From Melampsora larici-populina 98AG31 (lineage: Eukaryota > Basidiomycota > Pucciniomycetes > Pucciniales > Melampsoraceae): a stretch of DNA of 64,000 nt. Both the position numbers and the translations under genes were made by a program. The stretch covers positions 75,529 through 139,528 of the forward strand of contig NW_006768842.1 in NCBI RefSeq assembly GCF_000204055.1, given 5' to 3'. Below, in pieces: positions 1-10,199 of the stretch (its first letter is position 1; every line of letters begins with the position of its first letter). The notes below the pieces were generated by a model. The model was not told where the DNA came from. It worked only from the letters and a program-made list of their open reading frames with translations, and made no database searches.

Positions 1-2396
1 ACGAGACCCTGAATCGTAGAACGGAGTCAAACAACCAGGGTCAAGCAAAGCAACTGGGATGTTAATGATCGCAATGGTTGAAACGTAAAAGGAGGTAGAC
101 AGTGTAGGTATTGATCGATCAAATAGATTGAGTTGGTTGCGATTGAGAAAAGGGGCTTGAGTGGTTTATGGGTCTGATTTATCACCAGATTTAGAGGGTT
201 AAAACCTCCGGGTTATGTTCGGGTTTTCCGCTGTAGTCATAAGTATGTGTTTTACGAAAACAGGACACCTTTATGTTCATCCCGTTTTCGTAAAATTTAC
301 TTAAGTTTATGCTCCGACGGCAATCTTTTTTACGGTTTTTTGTTTTAAATAAATTGACTTCACTGCATCCAACACAGACGTTCTCGACGTCTAGATCGTT
401 GGATTGTCCCGACTTTCTTTGCACTTAACGCTTTTTGATTGTTTTGTTTCTTCACAGGCCTTCTTCTCAGTCAAAAGCCTGAACTTCCCTGCTCTACATG
501 TTTTATTACATTACTGAGCTTCTCCTCAGTCAACAGCCTGAGGTATCGCACCAAAGCTCAGGAGATGAGCAATCACCTCAGCGCACAGGCATTGCACTTT
601 GTACATACCCGCGCACATGCACATGAACTTGAACCTCTTGCATCTACCGCACTCGCGCTCAGATAAGAACAACTATCAACATCATCAGTTCCATAAAACA
701 AATTGAATCTTGATCACGAAGGAACTTACACCGCGGAGCCATAATGACTCAGACCTGACCCAGAAGTGTACTGAGTGTACTGCCACCCTTTTCTGAGGCT
801 CTTGGCTGGAGTGCGAACCTCGAGATCAAGCGTTAGACATGTGAAAGAAAGGTAGTGCAAGCCCGTTATCAGTTTTAAAGAGCTTCACTGTATCAATTCA
901 TACATTGGACTCTCTGGAGGACCCTGGAATACACCCATGGAGGGTACTGACGGAGCATGATTTTCAGTTTTTTGCCTCTACACTACGCATCAGTGCCTCT
1001 ATGAAGCTGCAGAGCACTTCAAAAGATGCGCATGGAGTAGGGCTATCAGATGAGACCAGACAGAGCCCGGCATCATGTCTCACGGCGGCGTAAATCGCGA
1101 TGGCGCAATTTTTTTTTCGACCTCCAAGGCCAAAAACCGACCCTCGATTTTTGGCCCTTTTTTGGGCGTTACATTGATATATCTTAGGTAAAATTGGTGC
1201 TACCAGGCTGCGAGCTAGTGCATTTGAAAGCCTTCATTCTGGTGCATCTTTTGTGCTCCTGTAGGTATTGATAAAGTGCAGTTTAGTATCGAAAAACTAC
1301 GTCAACAAAAGGTCGGTTTTTTCGTAAGTACCCTCCATGGGTGTATTCCAGGGTCCTCTCTCTGGGCATGATGTCAACGGATATTCTAATCTTACTAGAT
1401 ATCGAGGTAGTGCGATGTTGTCTCTCTTTTCCCTTGTATCCTAGTTTTTTGTTCCATTCATCTCTTGTTGTACTCACTTATGTCCACAGAAAACCAGACG
1501 CGAAGATTGGCCGCGGGCCCCTCTTCCTTTAATGCCCATCTATCTTGAATTTAAAACCATTCAATCAAGCAATTCCAAGATCACGTCCATCTCTGATAAC
1601 CCAGCCCAATTCAAGCACTCCAACCATGAATCGTTCTGGTCTATCACCACCTCCAAATCGTTTCACAAGTGCTTGTTTAACTTCTCAAAGTATTGAATGA
1701 TGAACCTCATAGTTAAGTTAGAACCTCATCAAGATTCAAACTCTGACAAATCATCACCGTCTCCAATTCAAAAACGTACTCAGACTCTCACTTCAATACC
1801 TATCCCTAAACAAACTTTTCGCACAAATCCACCCATCACAACACAAAGATCTCGCGCTCGCCTCACACCTTCTCGATCAACTCTTACTTCACCTTTACCA
1901 CCTTATACTGTCAGATAACCTAACCCTACCATCACATTTTACAATGATATCAACTCCTTGAAGCTAAATGCCGTGGAGCTCCGTGACTTGAGCCCTTACT
2001 GCATCTGTTTTCTTTTGCATTGCACATGGTATCCAAGTGATACACACCCTTTGAATTCAAAAGAGTGATACATAAACTTCAGCAGAACTCGAACAGGTAT
2101 GCTGTGTTTAATTGCCCATCAACAAGGATGGCTAGATCTAAAGCTTTTGCTTGAAGGATATACCTTCCAATAAGATTGCTGGATTTTATATCACATAAGA
2201 ACAACGGTACATAATATACAAGACGGTATGATAAAAGGCTTAGTCAATCCATACCATGAAGAGAATCAAATGAGTATAAAACAAGAATTGCTAAGAGATG
2301 ATCTACCTAAAAACTAGATGAAGAAACAAAAAGAGTAAGATTTGAGGAATCTTGCAAGAATATGATATTATTTGATCAAAAATAAACTTATACGAT
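1..2396. other. intergenic, no gene seen
   Basis: I find no coherent coding region here. Open frames are short, lack recognisable domains and have no linked splice sites. The notable structure is a perfect inverted repeat at 917-948 and 1327-1358, listed separately. Confidence 0.6.
917..1358. repeat. perfect 32-bp inverted repeat with 378-bp loop
   Basis: Bases 917-948 and 1327-1358 are perfect reverse complements (32 of 32), beginning GAGGACCCTGGAATACACCC on the left. The loop holds a T-run and a short GC-rich patch but no coding frame. It could be the two ends of a small non-autonomous element or a remnant of an inverted insertion. No target duplication was identified. Confidence 0.75.
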
Positions 2397-4005
2397 TTAT
2401 ACAGGGACTGTTTGGTGGACCTGGAGTATGATTGCTTGGATCATCAAGCATGAAGTGTAGCCATTCACTGAACAGAATTGATCATCTTCGGAATCCAAGC
2501 GTAAAAGGAGCTCTTCGTAGAACCCATCCATTACTGCTGCGTAATATACCACCAGGCGTACTTGAAGCGGTTGAATTGACCGAGGGGCCCTTAGGTGCCT
2601 GTGTCTTCTTCTTGGACTTGGGTTTTTTGGGAAGATCTGCAAAAGGGAGATCTGATCTTGGCGGTGGCTCGGTGGCTTTCAGAAGCGGTTTCACATCATT
2701 CAGATTAGCAGGCCCAGAGGACATCAACCGCTTGTAAATCCTTATAACCGTCACCACATCTGCTGCAGCGTCTAGTGATTGGACAAACCATAACAAGAAC
2801 ATCGATAGTCAGAAGGCAAGTCATTTAGACAGCTAAAGTTGTGCAATCTGAGTTTAACTTGACTTACAATGGGCTTGTGAACTCGTGAGCTGAGTGGTCT
2901 CCCAATTAGAGATAGTCAATTTTTTGGTCTTTGGTAAATGAAGTTTCAAGTATTGGTCATCCAATTTTTGTAAAGAATGAGTTCGAGATAATTTTCAAGT
3001 TTGAAAATCTGTTCTTTACTATCAATCCATATATCTTGGTCGATCTTTTGTTCATCACTAATTATGCCGACTCCCATCTTGATGATCTCTGTACTCGTGA
3101 TTAAATCTTCTAAACACTGAGGAAAGGTGGTATCTTTCCACTTTTGTCCATCCAGTTGAACGAGTTCAATGATGAGCACCTTGGTTCAACCAGCAAGTTG
3201 AATAAGTGATGTGGTTCGAGCGCACTTTCTACTCCAATCGTGACACCATCCATTCCATGTCGAATGCGATGGCTTTCATTGAGTTTGATCCGGATTGATT
3301 ATTTGCATTTAAAGGACCGTCTATGTCGATTCCATCCGCAACGATCTCATTCAACAAGTTTTGCAAATGTTTCTTTGAATGATTCTCGGAAGGGCAAAGG
3401 TAGATTGTTTGAAGAGGCCATTGTGGATCATGAAACTGGAACTTGGGAGGAGTAGCATTATCGGATGGCATAGTAGACTTTGTTTGGAGATTTTTTGTCA
3501 GATACTTTAATTCTGGAGTAACAACATATTTTGATCACACAATCGTTGATAGAAACACGTATGAATATGATGAGCTCGACTTGTGTATTACCTGAGACAC
3601 CATTTTTCGAAGCTTGAAAGACTTGTGTGAAACCAATGGCCGTCTTTTTCTCGGTGTTGGCTTGTTGGTCTTGGTGAGGCTTTGCGGAGGAGGTGTACAA
3701 CCCATAAATTTACCAGAATCCTCAAGGAGAGGTGGGGGAAAGAGTTTGAGAAGTCTATGAAAGGATTTAACAGAAGATATTGATGTGAGTTGATAAGCTT
3801 GGTAGAGAGAAGCAAAGGGAGAAAGGCCGATTTCATTGATAAACCTGTAAAAATTTGAAACTGGTGACATCAGAACTCTGCTGTTTTGTGACCTTGTTCC
3901 GTAAACGCCAGCCGCCGCCTGTCGGTATCGGATGTTATCGACGTCTGACAAGGGGATTGGTAATATTCTGAGGGGAAATGATAGCCACAGTCGTGAGAGA
4001 CGCAT
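2397..4005 (-). pseudogene. decayed WRN-like 3'-5' exonuclease
   Basis: Read on the minus strand, fragments line up as one DnaQ/DNA_pol_A_exo1-type exonuclease of the Werner-helicase exonuclease kind. An N-terminal stretch (start 4005, MRLSRLWLSFPLRILPIP, hydrophobic and basic, possibly a mitochondrial presequence) ends near 3592 at a GT donor. The next block (about 3512-3229) carries exonuclease motif I, AIAFDMEW, the metal-binding D and E. A further block (3215-2946) carries TTSLIQLAG, LIIELVQLDG and EIIKMGVGI, the family's central region. The last block (2802-2397) has DAAADVVTVIRIYKRL, matching the motif III helix, then a basic Pro/Lys tail. Between blocks the frame shifts just after the motif I block (near 3229) and an in-frame TGA follows LAG (near 3190). 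The usual function would be 3'-5' DNA or RNA exonucleolysis, but this copy looks inactive. Whether it is a host gene or a repeated family is not visible. Confidence 0.65.
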
Positions 4006-5136
4006 GTTAAGATGATGATGTAAGGCTTTTGAGCGCCTGATCGCGAATCAGTCAAACAGGGTCTTTATTTGATGTTTCCAGGATCTTATTTTGTGTGAAA
4101 CTTGATTAGATGAAAGGGAGGATCAATCGGGTTGAACTGAGGATAGAATAGTGACAATATTAGGCAAACACCTAGATCAAAGTCATTCAAAAGATGTCAG
4201 TAAAGTGTCCTGAATGTTAAAATTCATACAAAAAGGAAAACTCCAGCAGCACAAAGCTCAGCAATCCGACCGCCAGTTGTAGCATCATCCAACGAAAGAA
4301 TAAGAGTGGAATCGAAGGGAAAGAGTTGGCGAGGTAAGAAGACGGAAACCGATGACGTCGCAAAGAGTTGATAGGTGGTCAAAAACCTCTTCGTCAGAAA
4401 CCTCAAACCAAAGATGAGAATCAACGGGAAATTTCCCTGTTCATCTCAATATGGGACAGGGAGAGAGACGGTCAGGGTCTTTAGCCAGGTCAGGTTTGAC
4501 CTGGCTTACTTGAGACTGGCTTGATTGCATTTTAAATTTACAGACAAGACTTTAACTCTTGAAAGCTTTTTGGACAAGCTTTCATGTAAAGACAGTGTAA
4601 GACTGTGTAGTGGGAGGAGGAGGACTGGATGGATCAGACATTAGAAGATATCAATTTAGACACCATTGGCGGTGGACGCCATGGGATGCCAAAATGGTCC
4701 AGCCAGTAGCTTGCTTACATAGAAAATCTGAGAGCTGGACGTTATCAAAGATGTGATGAGCCAAGAAAACAACACGTGATGGCGGAAGAGGGATTACAGG
4801 TGTACGTCGCATCTGTATCACTGTCCTTCCAAGCTTCAGCCCAAGTCTTGAGTTTTTCTGACATGCCACCGTTATGGTTTTCTACTGTGCCCTTCACAGG
4901 TCTGTATGTCTAAGGAATAGCCTGAGGCAGGGGAATTGAATGTCTGAGCAATATCATGAGGCTCAGGAAATTCTGACCACTCACTCGTAGCATCTCTCAG
5001 TCTTTGCTGAGTGGAATACTCAGTAATGAAACTAACTCGAAGTAAATTTGGAACAAACTGGGAACAAACTGGGAATATCTGCCCTTCTCGACGCCGAGAA
5101 CGTATGTGGTGGACGCAGTGCTTGAGACCCCCTATT
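4006..5136. other. intergenic, no gene seen
   Basis: Short open frames only, with no domain or splice logic. The right edge abuts nested MITEs. Confidence 0.5.
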
Positions 5137-5835
5137 AAGGGGTTTCAAGTTTGAGTTTTTGCGTATCTTTACGTTTTAAAAGCTTGGACAATAAGGGGGC
5201 TCAAGTCAAAATCTTTGCGACCTTTTCGTAAAAAATGGGGAAAGTTTTTTACGGTACGGTACCGTAAAAACTTCTCCCAATTCGTAAAAAGGACCAATTT
5301 TTTTTTCTTTCGGATCTCCTTCTGAGCAGCAAATTTACGCAAATTTGCTGCTTAAAAAAATTTGGGATGTTGTATAACATTTCCCAATTTCATAAAATTT
5401 TGCGTAAATTTTATGAATTTGGGAAAAGTTTTTTACGATGAAAGTAGTAAAAAATTTTGACTTGAGCCCCCCTAATGTTATAAATTTTACGTAAAATAAT
5501 TTTAAAACGGACAACCTTTTTAGTCTCCCGTTTTAAAATTAGGGTAAATTTACGCTTAAGAAAAGGATCCGGTCAACCTTTTGACCTTTTCAATGATGGT
5601 ATTGCCCACTTCATCAAACATGAGATTGGTCGAGAAGGCCATCTTGTCATTGTCTTTGAAGAGAATGTTGCCAAAGCTTGGAACGATAGGTTCACCGCTT
5701 TGATTCTTTTTACGACGATAATCATCCAACATGCTTGCTTTTTACAAACGGTCAAGTTTAAACTTTTACGCTGTCGTATAAAACTTGACCGATTTTTTAA
5801 AAAAGCGTATACAAAATTGTAACTTGAAACCCCTT
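5137..5835. mobile_element. Harbinger-like MITE (outer copy) with ATT target duplication
   Basis: The left end AAGGGGTTTCAAGTT (from 5137) is repeated inverted at the right end AACTTGAAACCCCTT (to 5835). Both sides are flanked by ATT (5134-5136 and 5836-5838), the reverse complement of the AAT seen at the large Harbinger elements in this window. A second element (5193-5473) is inserted inside. No coding capacity. Confidence 0.7.
5193..5473. mobile_element. Harbinger-like MITE nested in the 5137-5835 element
   Basis: Ends are AAGGGGGCTCAAGTCAAAAT (from 5193) and its near-perfect inverse ending GACTTGAGCCCCCCT at 5473. AAT flanks both sides (5190-5192, 5474-5476). At 281 bp it is non-coding and probably a later insertion into the outer element. 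Confidence 0.72.
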
Positions 5836-5935
5836 ATTTTAGGTCCAAATTATTTTGACTTGAACCCCGCTAGTGTGCAAAGTGTTTCAAGAACAGATTA
5901 CCATAGTTAAATCCTGTCTTACATCATCCCATGGT

Positions 5936-6149
5936 AGGGGGTTTCAAGTTAGAAATTGTTACATATTTATGTACATACATCTGTGCTACAACAACTTGCC
6001 TGTTGTTGTAAAATATACATAATTTTTTTCAAGCGGGACACCTTTTTAGTCCCAAATTCAAAATATGTTGGTTTTGCAAAGAGTTTTTTGATGAACAACA
6101 TGTCCAAAATTATAAAAATTACACAAAAAAACCAAATTTGAAACCCCCT
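5936..6149. mobile_element. related MITE, AGGGGGTTTCAA ends
   Basis: The left end TAGGGGGTTTCAAGTT and the right end TTTGAAACCCCCTA are inverted copies of one another and resemble the termini of the 5137-5835 element. I could not identify a clean target duplication. An orphan end (GACTTGAACCCCGCTAG, about 5851-5867) lies just upstream, suggesting further nesting or decay. Confidence 0.5.
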
Positions 6150-6639
6150 AGTGGATTTCATGTGGTTAACAAAGCTATAACACACATGATCAAATTTTGC
6201 AATCAGGACCACCAAATTTACTATAAAACACCCTCAAGATAGTGGCTGCTCTAACTCCTCAGCGCTTGTTCCTCTTGAAGATTGTGTGTGAAGTCAGGTC
6301 AACCTTTGGATTGTTTGAGATATATAGCCAGGAAACAACAAGCTGGTGTCCTGTCAGTATTTGCCATGAGACGGACAACCCTGTCTTCTGTGTTTGATCC
6401 TGCTTCAAATTCCAATTTTTCAAAAGGCTTGAAAGGAAAGGAGGTGAACTTGAAGGGTTGTATGAGGTTGTATGCATATTGTAAATGAGAATATGCTAAT
6501 ACCGCGAGAGATAAACTCATTGAACGCGCATGTCGAGTTCTATCTCGCGTTAGCATTTATCCTTCGACTCAAATATCATTTTCAATAGAACATCGATATC
6601 AAACTTTATCATCAACCACACCTTCACTCAGCTCTCAAC

Positions 6640-8459
6640 ATGGGTATGTCTCTATCTTTCTTTTGCTTTCAAATTTAGAAAACTGATTTATTCATTCTCT
6701 GAGCAGCCAATCCGTTTGGTGGCGATCAAGCCAAGAGCATATTTTCGTCGGGCACCAGTTGAGTTACTTACGATTGTCGTTCTATCTCGACCACTTCAAT
6801 AACGCGATATACAATTTTTAGCATCTGGTCTATTTGGAAACTCGAATACGACCCAGAATAAGTCTTTATTTGGCTCTTCTACCACCTCTAACCTCTTCGG
6901 AGCATCGACTAATAATGCTACCGCTGGTATGTTGCCATCCCTGTTCTTCCACTTGTGACTTTTCTTCCTTTGATTCAATTCCCATTGTTCTCGATCACCT
7001 TGATAGGTTCCACTACGCCTCAGACTAGTCCTACAAAACCTAACAATTTGCTGGGAGCAGCACCATCTTCTACTAATCTTTTCGGCACTCCATCAAATAC
7101 TGCTCCCACGTCTTCTACCCCTCCTACCTTTGCATTCCCACCGACCAATGTCACTCAAAATCAGCAGAGTTCAACAACCACCGCACCAAGCACCAACACC
7201 CCTTCTCTTTTCGGTGCCACGGCTGGAACATCTGCGCAAACCGGCAGCCTGTTAGGTGCAAAGTCGGCGACGCCTTCAGCACCTACTACGTCTAGCTCGC
7301 TCTTTGGTACACCAGTCACAGCATCTTCAAGCTCTACCAATCTGTTTGGAGGCCAAGCATCTCAGCAACCGCCGCAATCGACTACCACAACAGGTTCAGG
7401 TGGTACTCCTCAATCAAATGATCCGAAGGCTCCCTTGAGTGCCCCACCAGCTGGCGGTCTTTTTGGAGCAAAGACAGCCTCGACATTACCCGCTAAGCCG
7501 TCACCATTGGCATCTAAGGACCCATCCTCGGCAGAATCATCTTCCACTCCAGCATCAAACCTCAAAACTTCAACTACCACCGCTCAGACTCCTACCAAGG
7601 CGTCAGTTGGGCTTTCGGCCCCTTCTCTTTTACGTGGGAAGACGATGGAGGATCTTGTCAGTCGCTGGACGGCCGAATTGAATGAGCGGACAGCGGATTT
7701 TAAGCATATGGGCGATGAGATTGCCGCCTGGGATCAGGTACTCATCCAAAACGGGGATCAGGTACGTGCGATTCATACTATTTGACATATTGCCTATTGA
7801 TCTTCAAGACCGAGTTTCACTGACTCTTCAACTTTTCAAACACGCGACTTTTTCTGTAGATTTCAAACTTGTATTCTGAATTACAAAGGATTGAGCCCGT
7901 TCAAACTTCAATTGACCAAACCTTGGATTATGTCGAGACTCAACAAGCTGAACTGAGTGCTGCCTTGGATGAATACGAACGTCAACTTTCGACTCATTTG
8001 CCCCCAACCCAAGATCTTGCTGCTCTTCCTGGTCCACGAGCCCGTACGGCTGCTCAAGAACGAGAACAGGCTTACAAATTAGCCGAAGACGTCCATGGCC
8101 AACTCAATGATATGGCTACATCATTGGGTGCCATGATTTCAGAACTCAATACCCTCTCCGGACCTCGTTCGATCTCGACTGCGGAAGAGAGTGGAGCACT
8201 TGCTGCTACACCAGCCGAAGATGACCCGATTGCACAGGTTGCTGGAATCTTGAACGCTCATTTGACTTCACTCAACTGGGTCGGAGAGATCACTCAAGAT
8301 CTTGGCTCAAAGCTAGGTGAATTGGAGAGACGGGTTACAAATACCAAAGTCGAGTTCGGACTCGAAAATCGCCAACAAGAAGGTGGCGGAGGAGGACGCG
8401 ATGATCGTTTACCCAGTTCGACTGTTTCTAATCCGTACCATACCGCGCCACGTCGATAG
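6640..8459 (+). CDS. NSP1: nucleoporin Nsp1/Nup62 homologue
   Basis: An FG nucleoporin of the central channel of the nuclear pore, which in other fungi forms the Nsp1-Nup57-Nup49 and Nup82 complexes through its C-terminal coiled coil. Exons are 6640-6643, 6707-6757, 6822-6926, 7007-7761 and 7860-8459, totalling 505 codons including the stop, with GT..AG at every junction. The first exon is only 4 nt (ATG plus G). Residues 1-240 are Ser/Thr/Pro/Gln-rich with repeated LFG motifs (GLFGNS, SLFGSS, NLFG, SLFGAT, GLFGAK), the substrate for karyopherin binding. From about residue 250 (KTMEDLVSRWTAELNERTAD) the protein matches the Nsp1_C coiled-coil domain through to near residue 480. At 504 aa it is closer to animal Nup62 than to the much longer budding-yeast Nsp1, mainly because the FG/FxFG region is short. 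The Gly-rich tail (GGGGGRDDR) is lineage-specific. Confident family call. Confidence 0.93.
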
Positions 8460-10199
8460 AGTAGACAATTCTATGTCTTTGGGTAACTGGGCAGGGAGGA
8501 ACATGCTCAGACATTCCATTTCAGAGTTTTGCACGAGTCAGTAAATGAGGCAAAGGATCGCCATTTTTTGCAGTAACCAGTTTGATTGCGTCGCGCTTCG
8601 TGCGTAATAAGATGAGCTTTCAGTGTCATCCAAGTTAATAACGAGCGTAGTATGTCGCCTCGAAGTGAGGCACGCCTCTTTCTCAGGGTATCACATTGCA
8701 TGCGCTTCATGAAGCTTTATCCGCACCAATCCCAGTGATGAGGTTGGCTCAGGTTGGGGCGACATTCAAGTCAGAGTTCAAGAACACCACATTTGAAGCT
8801 TAGCGGCAATGTTTCCTGCTTAGTAAGCGTCCGTCGCTTCTTTGTGTCCACCTGCTCAGGGGCTTTTGTGACTCGGTCAAATAATCAGATTGACAAGAGT
8901 CTCGCTGAGGAGCCTCAACCAGGGCTTTGTATTTTACCGAATCGATGCTTGCTTGTGAATAGCACCTTAGAAGTTATTTTCAAATAATTACCAGTAAGAC
9001 CTGGAATCTCATTAGGAGTCCATGACCTTTTCATCCGCTACATACGTATCTCGAAATCAGATACCAGCCAAGGCCCAACCCACTTGGGCTCTGGCTCTGT
9101 TTATATACCGCTATTTGATTTACCCCAGTGGCCATTCGTTTTTTTTGATACCACGTCGCCATATTCTTGAAAAGTGGAGATTCATCATCTGGCTCCCTGA
9201 TGGTACATACGCTTGAAGCAGACAACCCATATTTGTTCCCTCAGGCTCTGGCCCATTACCTCAGCCATCTCAACAGACGCTTTTTAGGCTTTAAATATTC
9301 GCCCACTTCTGGCTTCGTTTAATCTGCCCTTCGACGCATCTTTCCGAAGGAGAGTCAAGATGAGGAAACCAAATACGGCTTCCAGATCACCATTAGAGTG
9401 CTCCCTGATGTATAAATATGCTCTCCTTGGATTAAGTTTACACGAGTGTGGCACCCCCTGGACTTATCGTGCAAGAAAAGGATGGTGTTCTGCTCTGACT
9501 CACTGAGGCTGAAATATGAGAGGTTTTCGCGAGTGATGAAAAATGCCATGTGACTAATTTGGATATCTATCATCACCTTGCTTCGATCTTCGATTTGAGT
9601 CACTTGAGAATGTAAAGAAATGATATAACTTATTTAATCTTCTCTTTATCAATCAAGAGTGAGATTAATGTTTTATCAGGCAACTTGAAAATTCACTCAG
9701 ATAGGTTTTATTTCATCAATCTGATCTTCTCAAGGCTTGACTGGAGTCTCTCGAGTCGCGTCATATAAGCGTAACTGCTAGTATATATGACTTACAAGAT
9801 GAAGACGTGTTCATGAGATCAACGATTCAAATCGGTTTGTAAATCAGATGGGTCAGGTCATAATTTAGTACTGCCCGTAAATCACTAGTGAATAACGTAT
9901 CACCCCTTCTCCACCTCCTCTCCTCACCTTCCTTTCATGGGTATCGTGATATCTGAGCCTCGCTCTAGGTGGAGAATGACGACCAGAAGCCAGGTGAAAA
10001 GAAGTGACCGAAGTGACCGAAGTGACCAAGGAATGTTAGGCCCTTTCGTGTCTGATATTCAATATCTCCTTGCCATAAGATCTTCATTCGGTCAACCAGC
10101 AGAAATCAAATAACTTGAACAATATAAACCTCAGCATTATACATCATCCACAAAGATACCTCTCACCAATTTGATGACAACAAAAGTATAAATCAAAAA
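8460..10199. other. intergenic, no gene seen
   Basis: No supported coding exon. A short triplication of GAAGTGACC lies at 10001-10027, about 170 bp before the catalase start; whether it is regulatory is unknown. Confidence 0.5.

Noticed and set aside
1914..1932. Telomere-like AACCTAACCCTA
   Set aside because: Only about one and a half units, not repeated, so most likely chance.
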